Assembly (NCBI GenBank): GCA_000499405.2
Contig: HG738138.1
Span: 21,262,757-21,326,756 of the forward strand
Source of the DNA: Onchocerca volvulus
Lineage: Eukaryota > Nematoda > Chromadorea > Rhabditida > Onchocercidae
Direction of reading: 5' to 3'
DNA length: 64,000 bases
In this document: positions 10,606 through 23,121 of the stretch, piece by piece
Layout of the letters: each line of letters opens with the position of its first letter
Numbering within the stretch: position 1 is the stretch's first letter
Made by a program: the position numbers and the translations under genes
The notes under the pieces: generated by a model
Database searches by the model: none
The model's input: only the letters and a program-made list of their open reading frames with translations
Told to the model about the DNA's origin: nothing

Positions 10606-13600
10606 ATGCGACGTTTGTGGAATAATAGCCGCTTGGCAGCATCTTTATTGCATTCATTGTGTATTCCATTAATTCTATTTGCTGTTTTCTGGACAGTCGC
10701 ATATATTTATGCGACGGATCATCTATTCAGTACGAAAAAGCGACCACTGATTGACAATTATTCGCTTAATTTGCGAATTAAGGCGAACGATAAGATGTAC
10801 TATGGTGAATTGATAGATAAGAAGTGAGTTTAATTATGATACATAAAACATACACTTTTCTATGTATTCTGTATCGAAGACTAAATTTTGATTGTTTCTT
10901 TCCAAAATCTGATAAATTTTAAGCTTGAAAATATCGATTTCCAAAGAAGAAGGATGAATTTCAAAAAGATTTTATTTAAGAATTGAACCTCAGGATTTGT
11001 GATCGTAGAAAATCAGAAAATCTATTTTCTTCAAAATTATTTCTCTTTTCTTGGAAATTTTGGACATACCAGTGATTGAAGATTGTTATTTCACATCATT
11101 TTTTTCTAAAATTAATTCTAAAGTTCTAAATTCAGGTTGCTTAAATCGATAAATAAAAGTGAAAAATGGCATGAGATTATCACTTTAAAAAGCAGTCATG
11201 AATTATTGGTTTCAAAGAATTTGCCATTCGTTCCGGTGTTCAAATTTCGTCGATTACTCACCATAACAAGCACCGATCGCTGCATTCATTCATCTGCCCG
11301 CATCAGCAGTTCATTTTTATCATTATATCAATCATCCAAAAATTCCGCTTTATTCATTGATACCAGAAAATTTTTAGGCTCAAGTTCCAGTTTTTTCCCG
11401 AAAGATTATTTTACACTAGAGCAACGTCGTCGAGGAGCACTTTTTCTACACTTCTTCGGCCTCATTTATATGTTCATTGCAATATCCATCGTTTCCGATG
11501 AATTTTTCATCCCCTCACTTAGCGTTATTACAAGAAAGGTATGAAAAGTTATGAAAAAATTTTCCAAATGATGAAAAATGTGGAAATTAATGAGAATGGA
11601 AAAGCATATATTTTATACATATTAGATTTCTTTCGCATTTATTTATCTAAAAAAACGATCTTAAAATCTGACTGTTTGAAACATACATTCAGACCAAAAT
11701 TTCCTATTTTAGCAAAATATAAAATTATACTCTTCAGTCACAAATTTCAAATAATTTATCAAAATCTGGGATGTGACGAAGGAAAGCAATTTGTTGGAAA
11801 TTTAAAAATATAAAGAAATTTGAAAAGTCATATGGTGACTTGCTTCTGAAAACAGTTGGTTGTAAATCATAAACTTTTCATCAGTTCCGATTTAACGTTC
11901 GAATCCTGTTCGAATTCTGAACTGAACTCTATACATATAAAATATATGCTTTTCCATTCTCATTAGAAATTAAACATATCATTACGATGGATCATTACAG
12001 TTATCAATATCGGACAATGTTGCGGGAGCCACATTTATGGCAGCCGGTAGTTCGGCACCTGAATTTTTTGCCAGTTTATTTGGCGTTTTTATTACTCAAA
12101 ATAACATCGGTATTGGGACAATTGTCGGTGAGATTAATTTCTAAACCATTCCGCTCTTTTTTACTAAACGACTCTAACAGATGAATTCTTCTTGTGAATG
12201 CAGCCAGAATTTACTAGTTCAACAATTTGAGATTCTATCTAAAAGCCAATTGTTCATTCCTTCCCTTTTTCTTTTTTCCTTTTTCATTCACATTTTGATT
12301 TTTTTGAACTCTAGATATAAACTTGAACAAGTTTTAAATTCAATTAATGAAAAGAAATTGCATCATTTAAGGTAGTGCTACATTCAACATTTTGTGCGTA
12401 TTGGCGTTCTGTACATTCTTCTCATTAAAAGTACTTAAAATTACTTGGTGGCCTATGCTCAGGTATATCGCAAAATTATTTCTAAACAAGAAAGCCTTAT
12501 AATGTTTGATATAAATATTTCAGTCATTCGAAATTTGTGAGTTTTTCGAGAAGTAATTACTTAGAGTAGTATCATTATTAAACAAGTTGCATTTACATGG
12601 AATAATAAACTCAGTTCTTGATTTTGTTGAATTGTTTTCAATCAGTTATTTTAGGGATATATTTTTCTATGTGGTAGCGTTATTTTTGTTAGTATTATTT
12701 TTCTTGGACGAAGAGATTCAGTGGCATGAAGCGATATCACTTTTTATCATTTATATCATTTATGCTATTGTCATGGGTCATAACGAGCTGCTGGAAAAAA
12801 ATTTCAAACGCAGTCTGAACAAAATCACTCAGGTACTTAATTGCTGTGAGTCAAATTGTGGATTAAAGTTTGATTTCGGCCAAAATTAATTGCACTATTA
12901 TTCAATTTGATTATCTCTTACCATTTCTAAATGTTAATGAATTGATATTTGATGAATTTCAATCTACTTGGATCTAATAATCACTTTTCTTGCTTCATAT
13001 CCAGCATTTATGTCCATCGCTATCAAATTATTTGTCAGTACAAGAAGTGAAATCTATACCAACTATTACTATTGTGAAACAGATGGAATCAGTTTCGGTG
13101 CAAAGTGAGGCTGCAGTAGACGAAGTTTCCAGTTCAGTAGAAAGTGCTGATTTATGAATTTCAATGTGGATTTATTCGCTTAAAAATCATAATCAGAAGT
13201 TGCAAAAATACATTTAATTTAATATTCATTTAAATACTCTCTTTTTGTATGCCAATATTTATCCAAAAATAAGACGAATGCATAACAAGCAATACGATAA
13301 AATTTACTGACAGTGTTTTAATTTTAGAGCACTAATAAATTCGAACTATTGATTATTGAAAAATTTTGTTTCAGATTTGAATGGATCTGTCAAAAGAGTG
13401 ACAGCAAAGTCACATAATGTGACGCAAGAAAATTGTCCAAATAGTACTTTGAATATCGTCCCAGAAAATGTGGTAAGTTGAAGAATATCGTCACAATTAC
13501 AATTACCTGTTTATCTGTTTATTTTTATCATAATTTCTCTGAAATATTTGCCATGAAATAAGACTATTTAATAAAAGCAATCATAAAATAGCAAACAATA

Positions 13601-16436
13601 CTGCTTGCAAACTAATTGCCGAAATATAAAACTATTACAGAAATTATCACTGAAAAACTTTGATTCATAAGCAAAATTATATCGAAAATTTTGTGAAGGA
13701 AGATATTCTGGATAAATCTGCTCTATAGACTGCTTTCCATTTCCTCATTTAGCTGAAATGCTTTTAAAATTTCTTCAGTTAGGAATTTTTTAAAATCATC
13801 TACACCTCAAAAATTCTGAGCTTATCGATGATATGGTAATCTGACTGAAATTTAGAAAAAAAAAACTTTTTCGAAAAAAAATTACTTGATAATTATAATT
13901 AATAAAAGATTGTTTTAATTTCTATGCAAATTTCAGCTTCCAGGATCAGTAACGAAATCGATGAATGACGCAAACTATGAAATTCCTCCACGAGCTCCTA
14001 AAGATTTAAAAAAAGTTGTGATATATGAGACGAAACATCTATTTTCATTCCAAATTTAAATTATTCTAAGCTAACAATTAAATTATGGAAACATTTTAAT
14101 TTTCAACTCTTCTATCCAAAACTTTCAGAAGAAATCAAAACATTTAAAATCTAGAATAAAGCAGAAAAATTGAAACATATAGATAAAATAGGCATATAAG
14201 TAAGAATTGGCCAATTTCTATCTTGTTTTTAATAAATTTCAATAAAAATATCAGTTCGTTATAATTCAATTAAAAATTTATGACTATTTTTTCTTTTATC
14301 CAGAAGTGTGTAGTCCTAGAAGAAAGAACCAGTGCGCCAGAAGAAGTACCAATCAACATCGCGTGGCCATCTTCTGCTAAAGCTCGATTAACTTATTTAT
14401 TTCTAGCACCAATTATGCTTACACTTTATTATACACTTCCGGATTCGAAAAATTCAGAAAGTTAATTTAATGTAAAAAAAAAAAAAAAGTTGACAAATGG
14501 AAAAAATCCTTCCGAAGAGAGAGTAATTGGAAATTAAGAGATCTTCCAAAACAGGCTAAGGATGTTTGTTTATGTTTGGTTAAAAAATAAAACTTATTGC
14601 TTTCGGTCTGAAAAATTCTTCGAGGTGCCGAACAATTTTCAGGAGAGATGAGCTGGATATTTTTTTGATATCCATCTGCTTTTTTTCTAGATTTATGTAA
14701 TGGCCGATAAAAAACATTTTGAACTTATATCCTAATCGATAATTCTACTGTTTTTAGTCATCCAGGAAGTATTTTGTGATAACTTTCATGGGATCAATTT
14801 TATGGATTGCTTTTTTCTCCTATCTGATGATTTGGTGGGCAAAGATAATCGGTGAAACACTAGCTATACCGAATGAGGTAACTATGCTTTTTGAAAATTA
14901 GGATCATGATAACATATTATCATCATATTTCGTTCTCATACAACTAACGATATGAATGTGTTGCATTTATTTGCAAATATTTGCAAATGATTCTTTTCAA
15001 CTTTGTAACAGTTCGTCATCCATAGAACTCTGGATTTTAATAGAAATTAATTGTTTAACAGTAGTAGCTAATTAAGTTGATGCAGTAATACGATATTCTT
15101 CTTTTTTCTATCTTCGTAGTTTCCATGTTTAAATCTCATAACAGTTTAGTAATCCGAGAATCTTCCACAGCTTTTTTCTGTTTTCTGTTTTCTTATCATT
15201 TTGTCAAATAGTGGAGCAGGGCAATTTGTTTTATTAAAATGTTTTTTATTTTAAATTCTACAAATTAAAAGAAGTAAGAAATGAAAGGATTAAGGTCAAG
15301 TGAACAATGTTATTGATTGTTAATAGGTTGAATATCGAAGGATTGAAAAGACAAGCGTAAACTTTTAGAGCAGGACAAATCCTGCATGTTCTTCTTAGCC
15401 AAAAACATTTTCAATTTACGTTTGTATCTGATAGCATCAGTATTGTATTTTTGTAATTATTTCAGGTAAAAAAAAAATGATAAAATGAATCAATTTTCCA
15501 TTCTCGTTTTTTAGTTCAAGATCTATTACTGATAGTTGAAAAACAAAGAAGTTCAACCTTGCTAATACAAATTTATACTTTTAGATAATGGGTCTGACGA
15601 TGTTAGCAGCGGGTACAAGCATACCCGATCTCATTTCCAGGTACAGTTATTAATTTGTTTTATTCAAATGTAAATTTTTAATAAATATTTTTATCAAATC
15701 AGAAATTAAATATTGTCACCTAATCACATGCATGGATCTCTTTGATTGGAGGTAAGAATTTTTTCAAGCTAAGTGTATGTTTTCTACATTATTAGATAAT
15801 TAATTACATTTTTAATTACCACGGAAGAAATGCATTTCAAATTTTCTTAGAAATTTCATCATTTTAGAATTCATGTCCATTTTGTCTTAATGTGGGAACC
15901 CATGGCTTATTAAAATGTAATTAATTATCTAATATTGCACTAATCATTCGCCTAAATATACTGTCAATCATTTCAGTATAATCGTTGCTCGTAAAGGACT
16001 TGGTGACATGGCTGTGTCAAGCTCCATTGGAAGCAATCTTTTCGATATTTGTGTCGGGTATGTTTATCAATTATTTTCGTTGCATGATTAATTATTCAAA
16101 CGGAATGAAATTTGCATTTCCTAGAGAAATTGACAATTGCATAGTTGCAGATTGCCAATTCCTTGGTTGCTGCAATTTGCAGTTCTTTGGCTGAGAAGGC
16201 CATCATCAACTTCCTCCTTGGGTACCATACCAGTTATATCAAAAGGTCTCATCTGCTCGGCTGGTCTTCTCTTTCTTGTGCTAATTTTCTTAATTGTTGC
16301 TGTGATACTTTGCCGATGGAAATTGAACAAAATATTCGGAATGGCAATGCTTGTTGCATATTTAGCATTTTGTTTGCTTAGTGTGCTATTAGAATTGGGC
16401 TATATCGTTTGTCCACTCGTTATTGCTTGTAAATAA
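10606..16436 (+). CDS. K+-dependent Na+/Ca2+ exchanger (NCKX, SLC24 family)
   Basis: Thirteen exons: 10606-10823, 11136-11538, 12001-12127, 12372-12462, 12655-12832, 13005-13104, 13375-13472, 13937-14014 (or 14017), 14304-14460, 14758-14877, 15585-15640, 15977-16057, 16151-16436; about 664 residues, like human NCKX2. An N-terminal hydrophobic segment (about residues 14-36) precedes an extracellular loop. After it come the family block [17 protein letters not shown] and the alpha-1 repeat ([20 protein letters not shown]), a short cytosolic loop (about 340-431), then the alpha-2 repeat ([29 protein letters not shown]). The acidic Glu and Asp of the two repeats and the Asp of SNLFD, linked to K+ dependence, are present. 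It extrudes Ca2+ using Na+ and K+ gradients, probably at the plasma membrane. Odd point: the exon 9 to exon 10 junction has no GT donor in the needed phase (see findings). Closest worm relatives would be the ncx-4/ncx-5 type. Confidence 0.95.
15789..15935. repeat. Inverted repeat (hairpin / MITE-like) in NCKX intron 11
   Basis: Left arm 15789-15816 and right arm 15910-15935 are near-perfect reverse complements over about 25 bp (core AGATAATTAATTACATTTT), with about 93 nt between. It fits a short non-autonomous inverted-repeat element or a foldback structure. Confidence 0.7.
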
Positions 16437-19400
16437 TAAGTATAAGTGGGAAGTTGTGGGTTAGATTAACAAGTAAATCCTGATCAAGCTATGAAAATTA
16501 ACTGCGATAGTTATTTGTTCATTAAAAGATTCTTGTTATATAAGGATTAATCAGACTGCTGAAAAGCTAAATATTATAGAGAGATGGAACAGATTGAACA
16601 AATCATCATACTTTGCAAATATAGAAATTTCAGATTTTTGCTTGATTTTTGTTTATTTTCACCATCTTTTTTTGTATTAAAGTGACTGGAAAAGAAAGTT
16701 ATTTCTTTCTTTTTCTGAAGCAGTCCTCTTTATTTGCATTTATTAATTGTAGAAATTTAGTTTTCGTATTCATGTTCATTTAAAATAATTGAAAATAAAT
16801 GATAATGCGTGCTTAGAAATTTCATTTCAAAACAGCGAAAAAGTTTTTTTTTTTTTTTTTTCACTTACAAATTTGATATAGTTCGAAAACTTCGTATATC
16901 TTGAGATAATTCATTCCTTATTTCACATGTTTTTTCCTTTTTTTTTTTTTTTTTTTCAAAAGATGTATAAAAAACTTATCGAAACATTTTAGCAAATACC
17001 CGCTGATTTTATTACTTGGAGAAAAAATTTAGAACTTTTTCCTCCGACTTATAATTGTATCAACTTAACAACTTGACGTTTTTAATTTCTAAATCTTTAA
17101 AATTATGAACACACCTTCTCATCTTTTTGCAGATGAAGTGATTTCTAGAATTTTGCCGTTACAACCTCGTGGTAATAATAACTTTCATAAACTGTCGAAT
17201 ATTCGCTTATATTCCTTGATGACTGTCTTTTGATATATTTTTAATCCAAAAATCATGGAATTTTCTGCAAATTCAATACTTATTTATATTTATATTTATT
17301 TTGGTTGTATGATTAATCTCTGCTTGTTGATTAGATTTTAGTGTATGAAAATTCATCTTCTGTCCCTCAACCACATCATCCATTTCATAACTTCAATTCT
17401 TCCCCATAATTTAGCAATATCTATCATTCTGTATCATTTGCTCCGCGATTTTTTTGCTCTATTTACATACAATTCAACAAATCATGCAAACTGATTCAAA
17501 ATAAAATGTTTATTTTCTGAAATCGTTACAATGTGAGGAAACTTCAAACTTCAACATCAAAATACCCAGTCTTCTTTGGTATTATGTAATAATGGCTCAT
17601 AAAAATAGTTGACAAAGAAACACTAATGCTATTCAATGAAGATATTACTCATGGATTATGCAAACAAATTTTTGGTCGATATTTTGATGCCATTTTTCAA
17701 ATTTTGTAATATACTTGAAAAATCAACAGAAGGAGTAGTCACTATAATTATCACTACAATGGTCAATTTTCAGTTGATATTCATTCCAAATAATGTTGTT
17801 TTCTATCTTATTTAGATTCGAATTAACCGATAATGATTGTTAGTTATTTATTATTTTCCGAAGTTTCATCCATGAAGTACTCAATATTTTTTTTCCTTGA
17901 AAGAAATCAATGATCAGCTTGGCAATTATCAATTATGTAATTAATAATCATATTACAGCCACTCTACTAAATAGCATAATTAGAAATGTCTTAGGGATAA
18001 TATCACTTTAAGCATGACATAAAATGGATAAAATTGTCAAAAACGGAAGAGAATTCTCATTAGAAAATGAAAGTAGAAATAAATTTCAAAATAAGCGAGG
18101 TTACAAAATGACCATCATTTTGCTAGAATGATGTAGAAAATTCAAAAAATTAAATTCTAAAGTTAGTAGCACCGTTTCTGGACGATAATGCAGAATGTGT
18201 GAGAAGTTTGTGCGGACGAGAAAGAAACAAGTGAACTGCATCAGAATATTCAGAAAAATACATGATCCGTGAAATAACTCGCAGAAAAGTTTAATTAAAA
18301 AAAGCAAACAAAATGAGTCCACGCGTGAGAAAATGAAGGGATATTTCAGATGAATTCTAAAATTTTGATATATAGAGATACTCAGTTACCAGAAGTGGTC
18401 GTCCGATTTTCAGAATAAAACTATAAGTTGAACTAGATAATAATTCTGAATAGCAATCATAAATCGATATAGTAGCAACTGGTGCATAATAATGCTTCGG
18501 TTAGAAATTGTTTCCACTGAGAAAATAATATTGTTTCTCCAAATTCTTTCTTTTTTTGCAAATTATTAGAATTAAATGGATAGAACGGATACGAAACATA
18601 ATGCACATGACAATAATCCAATGGAGAATATGAAAAACATATTATCGAACTCGCACCATATTCGAAAACATTGCATACGCCTGACATTAACCTAGTGAGT
18701 CCTATGAAATGTTCTTCATTTTCCTTTTTAGTTGATCTCATGAATCAACTTCTGACATCTGCAGCGTAAGCTATGAGTCATATTAAACCATAAAATCGTA
18801 TCTTCCTAAAGTCATATGAGTGTGTAATTCAGTTTTCAAAACAAGTCTAGTATTGTAAAACATGTCTCAAAATTCAGAAAAACTAAACTAATGGAAGGAC
18901 ACCTTTGCAAATTTTTCAGAAATTTGATTATGAGCTGTTTGGTGTTTAAGATTCATGCTACCTGTTCCCATCACGCAAAATTTATCAGTACATTAATATT
19001 CAAATAATTTTATGTATACATTTAATGTGAATATGAACTTCCGAATCTTGTTAGTTATAGTTTAATTATACATTATCAATACTTGTTTATGCAGACAAAA
19101 TTGTTAGTAAAATCTTTCTTCACAATATTTAGTAAAGAAATTCTGAGTCGCTTATTTTGATTTTAAAAACATTTCAAAAAAAAATTAAGTAAATTTTAGG
19201 AAGGACTGGGTATTATGGAAGCCTCATTTAAAAGTAAACACAGGCTGATACGTAGATTATTTGAGCAGCTTTATATCGACAAAGAAAGGACCAAAATATG
19301 TTATATTTAGAACCATGAAAATAAAAATCGGGAAACATGACAGCCAGCTATATAGGATAAATAGTAAGGGAAGAGAATCTATTAATAGAGCCACCGGAAA

Positions 19401-19655
19401 TGAATCTTATGCAAGGCAAATCTGAACAGTTAATATATGACATTACTTTCAAAAAAAGAAAAGGAATAAAATTACAACAGAATGAACTTCTGCAAAATCC
19501 TTGTCAAAATTAATCACTGCTCAGAAACTGATAAATTTTTCTTATCATATTGTTTTTTACAAATATTGTGACTGCATGATATTTTTTAATTTTCTAATTT
19601 GATATACAGAACAGAAATAAAATGCAATATTGTAAGTTGATGTACAGCATGCTAA
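16437..19655. other. Convergent intergenic region between NCKX and GHITM, no gene seen
   Basis: Both flanking genes end here. The region is AT-rich with poly-T tracts near 16844-16861 and 16938-16956. Two minus-strand open frames (18101-18322 and 18457-18741) have no splice context or family resemblance that I can see, and they are not called as genes, although the second (94 codons with an ATG) is unusually long for this composition. Confidence 0.55.
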
Positions 19656-22325
19656 TTATCGTCTTTTGCCACCCTGCATGCCCATCATTATTGTTGCCAT
19701 TCGAATAAAAATGTTCAAGACATCGGCGTAAATGGATAATTGTCTGAAATGCGATGGTAATCATTAAACGGGCAAATCAAATTTTATGTTAAACACATAT
19801 GTTTCAGTTTATAATAATATCTGTTTCTTTAGGTTTGATATACAATAAAGAAAAATATGCGTTTGTATTCGTATTTTGATTAATACTTTTTAACTTATTT
19901 ATAACAGTGTACTGCATAACAATCTCCAATTTGAACATAAGAATCACGAAACAAGCTTACGCGTTGATCGGATCAAATCGGCGCATTTTTGGTGCAACGA
20001 AATCATAATATCCAGCACCAATATTGCCATAATATCCAGGTTTGTAGATTTGCTCTTCACTTGTGCCCGAAATCGGATACATCTGCGCCCGTTTGATAAC
20101 AAATTGTGTATCAAACAGCAAAAATAGAGAAAAGAGAATCAAACCGCCGTAAAGGGAGATCGACATTAGACCTGAAAACATCCAAACATACTTCCCAATC
20201 CGAAATGAATATATAATTGAATATTACTTTACAGTAGTCGAAGATTTTGAGTTTTATTTAGCTCTGAAAATTAATATGATAGAAAAGAATCCATAAAACA
20301 TACTTGCACCCAGCGCGGATGTTGGAGGAAGAAAGAAGGTTCCAATGGATGATGCAAAAACTACACCAAGTGCCATAGCTAAAGCGCCCCCCATCATCAG
20401 AAACTTCTCAGAAGGTGCTGTGAATGCAATTGTTGATAGTCCTGAAAATTTTTGATTTAATGCTTTCATATGTGATTTAGTGAAATGACAAAATCAAACA
20501 AAATCCATGTCAATCAATTCAAATTTTAGAAATTAGATTAATGAAATCTCGATCTTGATTATTACAACAAATAATTATTATGCTATTAAGATTTGATTAA
20601 GCATTTTTTAAAAATTATTCAAATATCCAAAAGAAATTTTTAATAATTCCTTAAAAAGCTTAGTAATCAAATCTTAATAGTAATAATAATTATTTGTCGG
20701 CAGAAATAATATAAATATAGAATTGGGACATTTTTTAATGTAGAATTAAAATCGGTGATAGCGAGCAGTTATTAACTGCACAATTAAAATTAACCATATA
20801 ATGAGCATTTTCTTCATTAAGTGAAAGTGAACAAAAATCATCGCACTACAATAATAGTAGAATTTATTTATTTTATTTTCATTTAAATTTTTCCAAAATA
20901 CGACCTATGTTTAAAAAAGTTCATAAGTTCAAAAAAATTACCTGCAACGATAGCCGCAGTATACCAAGCGGCTCGCATAGCTAGGGGACCACCCATCAAA
21001 CAAACTGGTCCTATAAAAGCACCCATTAACCCAGCATGTAGAATCCAAGCTGCATGTTTCAATAATGTATTGTCGTAATCGATTAATGACACCGCGATAC
21101 TGCTTGCCATTACAACGGCCATTGAGATGAATGGCGACTAAATTTGAAAAATAATGAGTGAATAAGAATGGGATAAATTTAATTTTCTCCAAATTAATCC
21201 CCTTTACCTGCTCTTAATGTTCTTGTACAATACTGATTTTGTAAATTTAGCCTCCTTATATTCTATGTTTTTTTCATGTTATTTGATAAAAGTAATGATA
21301 TTATTTATTAAAAATGCCAAAACCGATTTTGAAAAACGTCTAACATAGTTTACATACAAATAATTCAATTCTAACTTTTGAAACCAGCTCTTTTTCCTTA
21401 CTGAAAACTTGCTGAAACTTACAAAAAAAAAAAAAAATTTCCAAACATTTAATTTTAAAATTATAGTTTAGAAATTCACTACACAAATTATAAAATTTCA
21501 CCTGCTCTGCTAGTTGTGTTATGTGAATAGCACACTTAAAACTTCTTTAGAAAGAATGAATGTGCTCTATGATATTAATGTTCTAATATTAATTAGTCTT
21601 CAAGCTAGAGTTTAGATGTGCAACTGGTGACAGCGCTTAATTCATAAAATCTTTTCATGAAGTCAATGTTCAGTTATCATGTGCGATTATGCTGCGATTA
21701 TTCAGTGAATTAAATAAACAGTGCCTATATTTGAAATAAACTCTTTGTAATCATGGGCACAACTTGCTTATATTATTTTAATTGAAAACTAAATAATTAC
21801 AAAAAGTCACATCTGGAAAAAAAAAGATAAGCTTACTCCCATCATCAAATGCGAAATCTGAAATGATCTCGATGCAGCCACAGCTGAAGCTGCTGTTATA
21901 CCAAGCGATGCAAATAAATATCCATATGTTGCCTTTATACGATCGCGCACATACGCTGGCCAAGTTCTGAACAAAACAATTATGTAATTCATTATCTCAG
22001 ACCACATGAAGACTGTCTTCTCCAATTTTTAATTACTTTTTCCACCAGTTATTTTTTATAATTTATGCACTTCTTTCAGTAACTACTGCAATTTTCTTTT
22101 ATTTGGAGAAAACTGAAAAATCTTAAGCCTTCAAATCTTGAACAAAGAAAAAAATAACGACATCTACATTTTTTTTTAAATTCATTTCTTTTCTTTCTGC
22201 ATCTGTTATGATTCCTCTTATATTTCTGGAAAAATTAGCTAGAAGTCCATAGTGACTTGGCAAATTCAATTTTGAAAAAGCAGTATAACTGTACTTTCTA
22301 TCCTTACTACGATCCTTGTTAAAAA

Positions 22326-22356
<31 letters not shown>

Positions 22357-23121
22357 GAAAGCTAAAGAAGCGAAAATAAACTTTACACTTTGAATTTCAA
22401 ATAATGAGCAAATTAAATGCAGAAAAGAACTTTCTGCAAAAAAGAACTAACCCTGACTGCACTAAAATGCTCTGACCTTCCTTCGAGAGACCCAATCCAT
22501 AATAGCACAAAGCACCGATTCCAAGCAATGATGCTCCAGCTACAGCTGCACTTCCGTACATATATGCTAGAAAAAAAAAAGTCTAAAAATTTAAAAAACT
22601 ATCTTAAAAATGAAAGACTTTAAATTGTAAAAATTTCAACAAACGTTTTCCTGTAGTAGGTCCCATAAGACGCTCTTTCAGTGTTGTACGTGTAGCGCTT
22701 CCAAAACCATAGTTCTGAAAAAACAACAAAGTTAGTTCTCATTAACTTTTGAGGTAACGAAATGGGAGCCTCTATCAAACATATATCACCATGTAAAAGA
22801 GGAATGGATGCAATGAAATATCAACGATAGTAACGAAAGTAAAAATTTTGTTTAAAAATCAAGTTTACACCTAAATGAACTTTTTGATAATCGCATGACA
22901 AACTGGAACATATGGTATATAATTTCAATAAATTATTTAGTGATGATGAGTCACTGCTCATTTAATTTCCAATTTTCAATTTAGTGACTAACTCCTTCAG
23001 CAACTCGACGTCCAGCATATCGCGCAGTATTGTAGGTAGTTTTCGAAAAGTAACGAAACGCTGTTGCAAGATTGTTGGGTAGTTGAAGTGATGATGATGT
23101 GCAGGATAGTCTTGATAACAT
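19656..23121 (-). CDS. GHITM: GHITM / TMBIM5, mitochondrial inner-membrane Bax-inhibitor-family protein
   Basis: Eight exons: 23121-22993, 22714-22645, 22566-22452, 21966-21837, 21137-20942, 20441-20304, 20171-19961, 19743-19656; 358 residues (human 345), all GT-AG and in phase. Residues 1-40 are rich in Arg, Ser and Thr with no acids, a typical mitochondrial presequence. Conserved blocks include KERLMGPTTGK, GIGALCYYGLGLS, WPAYVRDRIKATYGYL, AWILHAGLMGAFIGP, RAAWYTAAIVAGLSTIAFTA, APSEKFL, YGGLILFSLFLLFDTQFVIK and the closing LSIYADVLNIFIRMAT. About seven hydrophobic segments form the Bax-inhibitor-1 fold. In mammals it keeps cristae and cytochrome c in place, acts in Ca2+/H+ exchange, and interacts with the m-AAA protease AFG3L2. 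Intron 5 holds a large inverted repeat. It lies downstream of BolA1 on the same strand. Confidence 0.95.
20567..20697. repeat. Long inverted repeat in a GHITM intron
   Basis: Arms 20567-20610 and 20651-20697 are reverse complements over more than 40 bp with few mismatches (shared core CTATTAAGATTTGATTA), with about 40 nt between. Transcribed RNA would form a stable hairpin. A MITE-like insertion is likely. Confidence 0.82.
22331..22356. repeat. (TA)n microsatellite in a GHITM intron
   Basis: About 13 TA dinucleotides in a row in the intron between exons 3 and 4 of GHITM. Confidence 0.9.

Noticed and set aside
11541..11813. 90-codon plus-strand ORF inside NCKX
   Set aside because: It begins right at the exon 2 donor and lies in intron 2, where the following exon continues the family sequence without it.
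11885..11930. TTCGAATCC motif resembling a tRNA T-arm
   Set aside because: No cloverleaf can be drawn; it is a small GTTCGAAT duplication.
16121..16330. Minus-strand and second plus-frame ORFs over NCKX exon 13
   Set aside because: Shadows of the true exon, which carries the GLPIPW block.
18457..18741. 94-codon minus-strand ORF in the NCKX/GHITM gap
   Set aside because: Has an ATG and fair length, but no splice context, family likeness or typical codon pattern; not enough to call.
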